A stretch of DNA of 7,288 nt from an uncultured Actinomycetes bacterium (GCA_903893955.1 CAITOG010000009.1:1-7288); one strand, 5' to 3'; shown: positions 1 through 6,165, counted from the stretch's first letter. Numbers and translations are program-made. Notes: a model not told the origin generated them from the sequence alone.

Positions 1-31
1 AAGGTCCGATCTGACGCTGCGCGGGCGGACG

Positions 32-1204
32 ATGGCCCTCCTGATCGCAGTTCTGGTGCTCGCTGCCTCGTTCGTCAGTTTCTCTGTCGCCACCTCAAAT
101 GGCCCCGTGATCCAGGCACGAGGTATCCATCTGACGTACTCGGGGAAGCAGGCCCCGATCACCGGCTTTGACGCCTACGGCCTTGCTACCTTGTGGGGCA
201 CCAATCGTGGGTGCGGCGGTCAGTTCTCCGACCAACAGCTCGTCACCCTCTTCAGCAAGCTGCCGCCGAGATCGCTGGTGCGCTTCGACGCCTTCGAAGG
301 CGGCCTTGGAGTCAATCCGAAGACCGATCAGATCGACTTCACCGGCCTCGATCGGGTGTTCCGTGCTGCGGAGCTGCATGGCATCCAGCTTGTCCCAGTC
401 CTCGCCAACGAGTGGGGGGGCTGCGATGACGGTGCCTACAAGGATCTGGCGTGGTACCAGGGTGGATGGAAGCAGACGCCGAGCTCCTCTCTCGCCGGTG
501 CCGCCCAGCTCCCCGCATTGCCGCTTTCCTATCACGACTGGGTGCATGCGGTTGTGTCTCGTTATGCCTCGAGCCAGTCGCTTGGTATGTGGGAGCCGGT
601 TGGCGAGGCGGAGGCGGGCACGTGCGCCGCGCCGACCCTGGGCGACGGCTGTGCGTGGCGCATCACGTGTCCAGATCCCGTAGCTGCCTCGAGCGCGTTG
701 CGATCGTTCTTCGACCAGGTTGGGGTGGAGATCAAGCTGATCGATCCATCTCATCTTGTGGAGGCGGGGATGATTGGCGGCGATCAGTGCGGCGTCGCAG
801 GCAACCTCTATCAGAAGGTGATCAGCTCGCCCGAGATCGACGTCGCTTCGATCCACGACTATCTGCCAAACCTCACGCTCGGCGGACCGATGGGCAGCAG
901 CTTCAGCGATCGTGTGGTCCAAGCCCACCAGCTCAACAAGCCCATCATCGATGGCGAGATCGGTGTGGACGCGGCGACGAAGAAGCTCGGAGGAGGGACG
1001 GCGAAATGTCGAACCTTCGCTCAGCGAGCCTCGTTCATCCGGTCGCAGGCCGCACTGCAGTTCAGTCAAGGGGTTGCCGGGGTGCTCATCTGGAACCTGG
1101 AACCCAACCCGATGCCGTCGTGCAGCCTTGGGGTCCTGCTCACCGATCCTGTGGTGCGCAATCTGCCCCCGAAGGCCTTTTCGCCTCAGATCGCCCGGTG
1201 GTGA
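32..1204 (+). CDS. Secreted clan GH-A-like glycoside hydrolase (start uncertain, possibly 5' partial)
   Basis: Probable extracytoplasmic glycoside hydrolase with a (beta/alpha)8 barrel of the GH5 type; the substrate cannot be told. From the ATG at 32 the protein has 390 residues. Residues 2-20 are a hydrophobic signal or anchor segment. Barrel landmarks follow in order: VRFDAF at 83-88 (strand 2 arginine), WEPVGE at 187-192 with E192 as likely acid/base, HDY at 275-277, IIDGEIG at 305-311 with E309 as likely nucleophile, and VLIWNLEP at 351-358 (strand 8 tryptophan). Eight cysteines (C61, 131, 198, 207, 213, 253, 326, 364) fit an exported, disulfide-bonded protein. The residue before E192 is Gly, where clan GH-A usually has Asn. 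The frame stays open to the left edge and encodes RGRT just before this Met, which would supply the positive charges the signal segment otherwise lacks, so the real start is probably upstream. It converges on the PII gene. Confidence 0.75.
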   Translation: MALLIAVLVLAASFVSFSVATSNGPVIQARGIHLTYSGKQAPITGFDAYGLATLWGTNRGCGGQFSDQQLVTLFSKLPPRSLVRFDAFEGGLGVNPKTDQIDFTGLDRVFRAAELHGIQLVPVLANEWGGCDDGAYKDLAWYQGGWKQTPSSSLAGAAQLPALPLSYHDWVHAVVSRYASSQSLGMWEPVGEAEAGTCAAPTLGDGCAWRITCPDPVAASSALRSFFDQVGVEIKLIDPSHLVEAGMIGGDQCGVAGNLYQKVISSPEIDVASIHDYLPNLTLGGPMGSSFSDRVVQAHQLNKPIIDGEIGVDAATKKLGGGTAKCRTFAQRASFIRSQAALQFSQGVAGVLIWNLEPNPMPSCSLGVLLTDPVVRNLPPKAFSPQIARW

Positions 1205-1220
1205 GCACGGACGATTGGGG

Positions 1221-1241
1221 GGTCGATACCTGCAGTCGACC
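1221..1241. terminator. Possible bidirectional hairpin between convergent genes
   Basis: GGTCGA (1221-1226) and TCGACC (1236-1241) form a perfect 6-bp inverted repeat around a 9-base loop, in the 45-base gap between the convergent hydrolase and PII genes. It lies 16 bases after one stop and 8 bases after the other. No T-run follows on either strand, so as an intrinsic terminator it is weak; T-less hairpins are often proposed for actinobacteria. It may be chance. Confidence 0.25.
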
Positions 1242-1249
1242 GAGTGGCG

Positions 1250-1588
1250 TCAGACGGCGTCTGCGCCTCGCTCGCCTGTCCTGACCCTGACGACGGTCTC
1301 GACGGGCAGCACCCATACCTTGCCGTCACCGATGGTGCCTGTGTGGGCGCTGTCGACCAGCGCAGTGACGACCTCGTCGACCCTGTCGTCGTTGACGAGG
1401 ACCTCGATCCTCATCTTGGGCGCGAAGCTGACCTCGTACTCAGCTCCTCGATAGACCTCGGTATGGCCTCGTTGGCGACCGAAGCCGAGTGCCTCGGTCA
1501 CCGTCATGCCGTCGACGCCAAGTGACTTGAGCGAGGTCTTGACGTCATCGACCTTGAACGGCTTGATGACCGCTACCACCAGCTTCAT
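1250..1588 (-). CDS. glnB: Nitrogen regulatory protein PII (GlnB/GlnK family)
   Basis: Trimeric cytoplasmic signal protein that binds ATP/ADP and 2-oxoglutarate and reports nitrogen, carbon and energy status to target enzymes, transporters and regulators. At 112 residues it has the exact family length. All key positions fall where expected: Q39, the T-loop with YRGAEY at 46-51 and the modifiable Tyr51, K58, the B-loop TGTIGDGK at 83-90, and R101/R103 in the C-loop before TGERGA. The ATG at 1588 is chosen because the family motif begins there and GAGGAG lies 6 bases upstream; the open frame continuing further upstream is antisense or shadow. No amtB or glnD is in the window, so GlnB and GlnK cannot be separated and the symbol is nominal. 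Conserved Tyr51 allows nucleotidylylation (adenylylation is the known actinobacterial mode), but no modifying enzyme is visible here. Confidence 0.96.
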   Translation of the reverse strand: MKLVVAVIKPFKVDDVKTSLKSLGVDGMTVTEALGFGRQRGHTEVYRGAEYEVSFAPKMRIEVLVNDDRVDEVVTALVDSAHTGTIGDGKVWVLPVETVVRVRTGERGADAV

Positions 1589-1594
1589 GGGATG

Positions 1595-1600
1595 CTCCTC
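1595..1600 (-). promoter_or_regulatory. Shine-Dalgarno site of the PII gene
   Basis: GAGGAG on the minus strand, 6 bases before the ATG at 1588. It is one of the clearest ribosome-binding sites in the window and fixes the start of the PII gene. It contrasts with several neighbours that lack such a site. Confidence 0.8.
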
Positions 1601-1617
1601 GCCACGCGCACCGTCAG

Positions 1618-1623
1618 ATCGTA
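1618..1623 (-). promoter_or_regulatory. Candidate -10 box for the PII gene
   Basis: TACGAT (TANNNT form) in the 65-base gap between the carbonic-anhydrase-like gene and the PII gene. A transcript starting about 7 bases downstream would have a leader of roughly 23 bases carrying the GAGGAG site, which is a normal geometry. I see no convincing -35 hexamer at 16-18 bases. It would allow PII to be expressed apart from the upstream genes. Confidence 0.35.
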
Positions 1624-1653
1624 GCCAGACCGAGGGGCGGTCCCGGTGGACGA

Positions 1654-2178
1654 TCAGACGCCGTCGATGCGGACGAGCTCGTCTCGGAACAGCCGGGCGT
1701 TGAGGACGTACTGCTCCGCCGAGTGCTGGATCAAGGGTCGATTGGTGGCCCCTTCCTTGATCGTCACTGGGACGCCGAGCGCCATAGAGTCCGGTGGGAT
1801 CTGGGTCCGGTTGGGGACGACTGCGTTGGCACCGACGATCGACCAGGAGCCGACGACGGCGTGGTGGAGGACCACAGAGCCGGACCCGACAAGGCTGTCG
1901 TCTTCGAGGATGCAGCCCTCGAGATGCACCATGTGCCCGATAACGCATCTCTCCCCCACGATGGTCGGGAAGCCGGGTCCGCAGTGGATGACCGTTCCAT
2001 CTTGGACTGAGGTCTGTGCACCGATCGTGATCGTGCCATGGTCGCCTCGCAGCACCGCACCAGGCCAAATCGAGGCCTCAGCCCCGATGGTCACGTTGCC
2101 GATGATGACGGCGTCGGGCGAGACGTATGCCGCGGGGTCGATCGTGGGTGTTCGGTGACCAAGGCGGTAGATCGGCAT
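1654..2178 (-). CDS. Gamma-carbonic-anhydrase-like hexapeptide-repeat protein (YrdA/PaaY type)
   Basis: Left-handed beta-helix protein of the gamma-CA family; members are trimers, some hydrating CO2 and others of unknown role. At 174 residues it has the usual length. Hexapeptide repeats run from about 13 to 135 (for example VIIGNV, TITIGA, VVGSW), followed by a C-terminal helix. Structural family residues are present: R44-G-D46, Q59-D60. Metal ligands are only partly canonical: H65 and H82 are present, but the third position, five after H82, is E87 in GHMVHLEGC, with an extra H85. Zinc binding and anhydrase activity are therefore uncertain. The start ATG at 2178 opens the family motif MPIYRLG; there is no Shine-Dalgarno, but TAGGCT lies 6 bases upstream. 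It follows the zinc-ribbon gene by 32 bases and precedes PII. Confidence 0.88.
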   Translation of the reverse strand: MPIYRLGHRTPTIDPAAYVSPDAVIIGNVTIGAEASIWPGAVLRGDHGTITIGAQTSVQDGTVIHCGPGFPTIVGERCVIGHMVHLEGCILEDDSLVGSGSVVLHHAVVGSWSIVGANAVVPNRTQIPPDSMALGVPVTIKEGATNRPLIQHSAEQYVLNARLFRDELVRIDGV

Positions 2179-2184
2179 CCCGAC

Positions 2185-2190
2185 AGCCTA
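2185..2190 (-). promoter_or_regulatory. Putative leaderless -10 box for the gamma-CA-like gene
   Basis: TAGGCT fits TANNNT and is followed by 6 bases (GTCGGG) and then the ATG at 2178, so transcription would begin at the start codon. It lies in the 32-base gap after the zinc-ribbon gene. No purine-rich ribosome site precedes this start, which favours a leaderless internal promoter. I see no good -35. Confidence 0.45.
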
Positions 2191-2210
2191 GGGTCGCCCG
2201 ACGTTGTGTG

Positions 2211-2411
2211 TTAGCGGTGCACGAGCCACTCGACGCCCTGGTACGCCCGCCAGCCAAGGTAGATCACCGTAGCGATGATCATCAGCCTGAAGCGCCACGG
2301 CATCGGCTCCTTCGGACCGGCGACGATCTTCGAGTCGCAGGTGGGACAGTGCCCCTCATCGGTGACCTGATCGTCGTCGACGAGCCGATCACACGTGTCG
2401 CACCATGGCAT
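2211..2411 (-). CDS. Small zinc-ribbon membrane protein
   Basis: Protein of 66 residues with an N-terminal zinc ribbon, C4-x2-C7 (WCDTC) and C22-x2-C25 (CPTC), separated by an acidic loop. A basic-flanked hydrophobic segment follows, about residues 41-56 (RFRLMIIATVIYLGW), and then a short tail. The four cysteines should bind one zinc, and the protein is likely anchored with the ribbon in the cytoplasm. The function is unknown and I do not recognise a characterised family. Two paired CxxC motifs, the transmembrane segment and tight packing support a real gene: its ATG lies 3 bases after the Der stop codon, so translation is probably coupled to Der. Similar small ribbon-plus-helix proteins are frequent as hypothetical genes in actinobacteria. 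Confidence 0.8.
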   Translation of the reverse strand: MPWCDTCDRLVDDDQVTDEGHCPTCDSKIVAGPKEPMPWRFRLMIIATVIYLGWRAYQGVEWLVHR

Positions 2412-2414
2412 CGC

Positions 2415-3710
2415 TCAGCCGATCCGCACTCGGATCTTGATCGGTGTTGGCCCAAGCTCGAACGCCTCTCGGATAGATCGCTCGACGTAGCGCAGATAGG
2501 TCTGCGGGAGGCGTCCACTCACGAACAGCGTGAAGGTCGGGGGGTCGATCGCTCCCTGCACCGCGTAGCGGATCCGGGCTGATGGCGCAGGGTGGCGAGC
2601 CTGGAGGTCCCTGATCGCACGATTGAGCGCCCCTGTCGGGATGCGGTGGTGGTAGGCGTCTGAAGCCTCGAAGATGGCGGGAAGGATCTTGTGGACGCCT
2701 CGACCCGACGCTGCTGAGATCTTGAGCACCGGTGCGGTGCCAAGGAAGGCGAGCTTCTCCCCGATGCCGGTCAGGATCGATTCGCGATCGTCGGCAGGGA
2801 TCAGGTCCCACTTGTTCAAGAGGACCACACACGGACACCCTGCCGCCGAGATCCGTTCGGCGAGGCGCTGATCCTGGTGCGACGCACCCACGGTGGCATC
2901 GACGACCAAGAGAGCGATGTCGGCTCGATCGAGCGAGTCGAGGGCCCGGATGACCGAGTGCTGCTCTGCACCGCGCTCGGTGCGTGCCCGACGGCGCATG
3001 CCGGCAGTGTCGATGAAGCGAAGAGGACCGTCGTCGGTCATCACCAGCGTGTCGATCGAGTCGCGCGTCGTGCCCGGCATGTCGTGGATGATGGATCGCT
3101 CCTCCCCGATCATGCGGTTGAACAAGGTGGACTTGCCGACATTCGGGCGACCGACGATGGCCACGCGCGTCGTCCCGTCGTCCTCCTCGTCGCCAAGGGG
3201 CGTCGGCGCCGCCTCGGGGAGCAGCGCCACCAACTCGTCGAGCAGGTCGCCAGTGCCCCGACCATGGAGCGCGCTCACCGGATGGGGATCCCCGAGGCCA
3301 AGCTTGAGCAGCTCCCAGATGGCGTTCTCATGTGAGGCGTCGTCCACCTTGTTCGCCACCAGCAGCACAGGTCGCCCGCTGCGTTTGGCGATCCTGGCTG
3401 CTGCTGCGTCTTGGTCGGTGGCGCCGACGGACGCGTCGACCACGAAAAGGATCACATCAGCCCCTGTTAGGGCCCGCTCTGCCTGTGCCGACACCTTGTC
3501 GTCGAGCTCGTCGCCCGACGTCATCCAGCCACCAGTGTCGACAAGCTCGAAGGGAGTTCCGAGCCACTCAGCTTGGACCGACTTTCGGTCACGAGTGACG
3601 CCCGGGTGCTCTTCTACAACAGCGATGCGTCGACCGACGATCCGGTTGAGCAACGAGGACTTGCCGACATTGGGCCGACCAGCGATCACGACGACTGGCA
3701 GCGAGCTCAC
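2415..3710 (-). CDS. der: Ribosome biogenesis GTPase Der (EngA)
   Basis: Essential tandem-G-domain GTPase needed for 50S ribosomal subunit maturation. It has 431 residues, in the family range. First G domain: P-loop GRPNVGKS at 11-18, DTGG at 58-61, NKVD at 120-123. A short acidic linker follows at about 168-181. Second G domain: GRPNVGKS at 187-194, PGTTRDSID at 212-220, DTAG at 234-237, NKWD at 299-302, and SAASG at 332-336. The KH-like C-terminal domain runs from about 350, with IRYAVQG, PPTFTLFVSG and a final IKIRVRIG. The start is GTG at 3710, overlapping the stop of the radical SAM gene as GTGA, so the two are translationally coupled. All nucleotide-binding motifs are intact. The C-terminus lacks the long basic tail seen in some homologues. 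Confidence 0.97.
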   Translation of the reverse strand: MSSLPVVVIAGRPNVGKSSLLNRIVGRRIAVVEEHPGVTRDRKSVQAEWLGTPFELVDTGGWMTSGDELDDKVSAQAERALTGADVILFVVDASVGATDQDAAAARIAKRSGRPVLLVANKVDDASHENAIWELLKLGLGDPHPVSALHGRGTGDLLDELVALLPEAAPTPLGDEEDDGTTRVAIVGRPNVGKSTLFNRMIGEERSIIHDMPGTTRDSIDTLVMTDDGPLRFIDTAGMRRRARTERGAEQHSVIRALDSLDRADIALLVVDATVGASHQDQRLAERISAAGCPCVVLLNKWDLIPADDRESILTGIGEKLAFLGTAPVLKISAASGRGVHKILPAIFEASDAYHHRIPTGALNRAIRDLQARHPAPSARIRYAVQGAIDPPTFTLFVSGRLPQTYLRYVERSIREAFELGPTPIKIRVRIG

Positions 3711-5083
3711 GTGGCCACCGCCCTTCGGGCCACTTCATGATCGACGAGCCGCCGGAGCGTCACGCCGGAGGTCTCGACCACCTCGACGCCATAGGGCAGG
3801 TCCGATGTCGTGAGGCCATCGAGGAACCGACCTTCGCTGAGGCACACGTCAGGCAGCACGTAGCGACCAGCACCTCGAGCCTTCATCGCCGCAGCCAGGT
3901 CGCCCCCACAGAGGAGCCCTGTGACGGCGGTGTTGCCCCCGAAGAAGTGGTTCTTCACTGCGAGGACCTCGATGTCCGGCGCTCGGTGACGGCGGAACAG
4001 GTCGGTGAGCACTGCTGAACCGTACTCCCCCGTGAGGATGATGGGCGCATCGCTGCCCTGCTCGTCGAGGCTCGCTCGCGTGGCTCGGTACCCCCATGGA
4101 GGCGCGCCGTCGACCGAATGGAAGAATCCGCCACCCTTGAGCGCATCGGTGCCCGGGTCGACCCCGAGGAACTCGGCTTCAAGGGCTCGAGCCATCCCGA
4201 TGCCGTTCTCGAGCTGCGCAAATCCCTCGTAGAACGCTTGCGGTGGCAGGTCTCGGCCGGCAACGAGATAGAACTCGTCGGAGGCAAAGATGCGTCGCTT
4301 GCCAAGCGCAGCGATGCTCGCATCTCCCCACCGCTCGACGACGTCAAGCACGCGGGCTGCTTCCGCCGCCGTGTGGGGGCGCATGTTGGGCTCGTTGGAG
4401 TGATCGCTCGTGCCGAGCGGGACGACGCCGACGGTGGCGAGTCGATCGAATCGATCGATGGTGTCGGCGAGGGTCCTCTCGAGCTGCGCCCCGTCATTGA
4501 CCTCGGGGCAGACGACGACTTGTCCATGAATCTCGATCCCAGCGTCCAAGAGGACGTCGAGCCATCGCAGGCTCGTCGCCCCACGAGCGTTTCGTAGCAT
4601 CGCCGCCCGCAGCTCGGGATCGGTGGCGTGGATCGAGACATAGAGCGGACTCAGGCGCTCGTCGATGACTCGTTCTGCATCGAGCTCGGTGAAGCGGGTC
4701 AGCGTGGTGAAGTTGCCGTACAGGAAGGAGAGCCGGTAGTCGTCGTCCTTCAGGTAGAGGCTCTTTCGAAGGCCCTTGGGCAGCTGGTAGATGAAGCAGA
4801 ACTCGCAGTGATTGTCACAGGTCCTGATCTTGTCGAAGACGGCCGAGTCAACCCGGATCCCGAGGGGCTCACCGAGCTCCTTCTCGACGGTGATCCGACG
4901 GGCAATGGGAGCTGCACCACGCCGGATCACGAGCTCGGGGCTCTGGCGGTCAGCGAGCTGCTGGTATTCGATGACGTCGAGAGGAGCGACACCCTCGATC
5001 AACTCGATCGCGTCACCGACCTTGAGTCCTGCGCGGTCGCCGGGAGATCCGGGTGCCACCTCGGAGATCACCGGCACAGACAC
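3707..5083 (-). CDS. PDZ-radical SAM-DUF512 family protein
   Basis: Iron-sulfur protein of the DUF512 radical SAM family, whose reaction is unknown. From the GTG at 5083 it has 458 residues. A PDZ-like segment fills about 1-70 (VISEVAPGSPGDRAGL near the N-terminus). The radical SAM cluster motif CDNHCEFC places C89, C93 and C96 in CX3CX2C spacing to hold a 4Fe-4S cluster, and is followed by a conserved YLKDDDYRLSF stretch. The C-terminal DUF512 region holds ASDEFYL, a TGEYGS motif near 351-356, VKNHFFGGNTAVTGLLCGG near 376-394, and LPDVCL. The frame could open at TTG 5113 or GTG 5077. GTG 5083 is favoured because TAGACT lies exactly 7 bases upstream and the PDZ domain needs no more residues. 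It overlaps der by 4 bases. DUF512-der adjacency recurs in Gram-positive genomes as far as I recall. Confidence 0.9.
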   Translation of the reverse strand: MSVPVISEVAPGSPGDRAGLKVGDAIELIEGVAPLDVIEYQQLADRQSPELVIRRGAAPIARRITVEKELGEPLGIRVDSAVFDKIRTCDNHCEFCFIYQLPKGLRKSLYLKDDDYRLSFLYGNFTTLTRFTELDAERVIDERLSPLYVSIHATDPELRAAMLRNARGATSLRWLDVLLDAGIEIHGQVVVCPEVNDGAQLERTLADTIDRFDRLATVGVVPLGTSDHSNEPNMRPHTAAEAARVLDVVERWGDASIAALGKRRIFASDEFYLVAGRDLPPQAFYEGFAQLENGIGMARALEAEFLGVDPGTDALKGGGFFHSVDGAPPWGYRATRASLDEQGSDAPIILTGEYGSAVLTDLFRRHRAPDIEVLAVKNHFFGGNTAVTGLLCGGDLAAAMKARGAGRYVLPDVCLSEGRFLDGLTTSDLPYGVEVVETSGVTLRRLVDHEVARRAVAT

Positions 5084-5090
5084 GTTCCCA

Positions 5091-5096
5091 AGTCTA
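5091..5096 (-). promoter_or_regulatory. Putative leaderless -10 box for the radical SAM-der genes
   Basis: TAGACT (TANNNT) on the minus strand, followed by 7 bases (TGGGAAC) and GTG at 5083, which places the transcript start at or next to the start codon. It mirrors the ispH box at 5130-5135, which has the same 7-base spacing. The GGGA in the spacer could instead serve as a weak ribosome site for the next GTG at 5077. Confidence 0.5.
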
Positions 5097-5129
5097 CGGG
5101 CGGGAGGCCTCAACGACGCCGTGCCCGGG

Positions 5130-5135
5130 TAGCCT
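5130..5135 (+). promoter_or_regulatory. Putative leaderless -10 box for ispH
   Basis: TAGCCT (TANNNT) followed by 7 bases (CAGTGAC) and GTG at 5143. No Shine-Dalgarno precedes that codon, so a leaderless transcript starting at or next to the GTG is the simplest reading. No TTGACA-like -35 is seen at normal spacing. Confidence 0.5.
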
Positions 5136-5142
5136 CAGTGAC

Positions 5143-6165
5143 GTGGACGTCGATGAGGTGCTGCTGGCCGAACCCCGGGGGTTCTGTGCCGGCGTCGAGA
5201 AGGCGATCAAAGCACTTGCATGGATGGTTCGGGCCTTCGAGCCGCCCGTCTACTGCTACCACGAGATCGTCCACAACCAGCACGTGGTGCAACGCTTCGC
5301 CGATCAGGGAGTCGTCTTCGTCGACGACGTGAGCGAGGTCCCCGCTGGCGCGCCCCTGATGCTGAGCGCCCATGGCTCGGCGCCCGAGGTGGTCGATGCC
5401 GCGAGAGAGCAGAACAGGATCGTCGTGGACGCTGTCTGCCCGCTCGTGACGAAGGTGCACCATGAGCTCAAGGTCAGGGCAAAGAAGGGCTTTGAGGTCC
5501 TTTATGTCGGCCACGCAGGCCATGAGGAGGCGGTCGGTACCATGGCCGTGGCTCCCGACGTCGTCCACCTCGTCCAGACCGTCGATGACATCGTGCGTGC
5601 TGCAGAGGCGATCTCTCCCGACACACCGGTGGCACTGCTTGCGCAGACCACGCTGAGCCATGACGAGTGGCGTCTGCTCATGGAGCGGGCTCGCGAGCGC
5701 TTCCCGGACCTCTGGATGCCGAATCGATCGGATCTGTGCTTCGCCACGACGAACCGGCAGGCAGCGCTGCGAGAAATCGCGGGGAGGTCCGACGTAGTGG
5801 TCGTCATCGGCTCAGCGAACTCATCGAACACTGTGGCGTTGACGAAGGTGGCGACCAACTCTGGCTGTCCACGAGTGATTCGAGTGAACGAGGCGTCGGA
5901 GCTTCCTGACGACATTGCGGGGGTGGTGGGCGTGACGGCTGGCGCGTCAGCGCCTGATCGCCTGGTCAGCGACGTGATCGACCGGTTGAGCCCCCGAAAT
6001 GGCGTGAACGTGGTGACGGTGGTCGAAGAGGACGAGTACTTCCCGCCACCCCCAGAGCTGCGCGAGCTGCTTCGCTCCATGGCCACACCAGGCACCGCCG
6101 AGATGCTGGCCGATGACAGGGAGATCTCGGCCGCTGCAGTCCTCGACGAGCTCGACGCTCGTTGA
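5143..6165 (+). CDS. ispH: 4-hydroxy-3-methylbut-2-enyl diphosphate reductase IspH
   Basis: Last enzyme of the MEP isoprenoid pathway. Its 4Fe-4S cluster reductively dehydroxylates HMBPP to IPP and DMAPP in the cytoplasm. From GTG 5143 it has 340 residues. Cluster cysteines are C15 (GFCAGV), C99 (DAVCP) and C199 (DLCFATTNRQ). Active-site residues match the E. coli enzyme at +3 over most of the chain: H44 (EIVHN), H77 (SAHGS), H127 and catalytic E129 (GHEE), T170 (QTT); GSANSSN at 223-229 and TAGASAP at 265-271 complete the site. A tail of about 30 residues follows the usual end near ELREL (305-309). GTG 5143 is preferred over ATG 5053, because the extra 30 residues would be non-homologous and would overlap the divergent gene. 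The HD gene follows after 36 bases. Confidence 0.97.
   Translation: MDVDEVLLAEPRGFCAGVEKAIKALAWMVRAFEPPVYCYHEIVHNQHVVQRFADQGVVFVDDVSEVPAGAPLMLSAHGSAPEVVDAAREQNRIVVDAVCPLVTKVHHELKVRAKKGFEVLYVGHAGHEEAVGTMAVAPDVVHLVQTVDDIVRAAEAISPDTPVALLAQTTLSHDEWRLLMERARERFPDLWMPNRSDLCFATTNRQAALREIAGRSDVVVVIGSANSSNTVALTKVATNSGCPRVIRVNEASELPDDIAGVVGVTAGASAPDRLVSDVIDRLSPRNGVNVVTVVEEDEYFPPPPELRELLRSMATPGTAEMLADDREISAAAVLDELDAR

Noticed and set aside
95..1069. 324-codon open frame on the minus strand inside the hydrolase gene
   Set aside because: It is antisense to a gene with clear clan GH-A landmarks. The translation is Arg/Ala/Gly-rich, without domains, typical of GC-rich shadow frames.
1629..1647. Imperfect hairpin after the gamma-CA-like gene as a terminator
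   Set aside because: Only about four pairs with a mismatch and no T-run; too weak to call.
1589..2068. N-terminal extension of the PII reading frame
   Set aside because: The frame is open for 160 more codons, but they overlap the gamma-CA-like gene, look like shadow sequence, and the family motif begins exactly at ATG 1588 with a ribosome site.
2893..3813. 306-codon plus-strand frame opposite der
   Set aside because: Ser/Arg-rich low-complexity translation, wholly antisense to Der, whose G motifs are intact in the other strand.
4441..4460. Local CGATCGA-type repeat
   Set aside because: It lies within coding sequence for ordinary Ile/Asp/Arg residues of the radical SAM protein and is explained by the general GATC excess, not by a repeat element.
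4118..4597. 159-codon plus-strand frame opposite the radical SAM gene
   Set aside because: It resembles a mild-composition protein but has no recognisable motif and is antisense to the conserved radical SAM/DUF512 frame.
5104..5111. GAGGCCTC palindrome between the divergent promoters as an operator
   Set aside because: It is only 8 bp, not centred between the two -10 boxes, and such GC palindromes are common by chance here.
5084..5113. TTG 5113 as start of the radical SAM gene
   Set aside because: Possible, but it lies upstream of the TAGACT box and adds a non-family basic stretch; GTG 5083 is preferred and 5077 remains an alternative.
5053..5142. ATG 5053 as start of ispH
   Set aside because: The 30 added residues have no counterpart in IspH, overlap the divergent gene, and start upstream of the likely promoter; GTG 5143 fits both homology and the -10 box.
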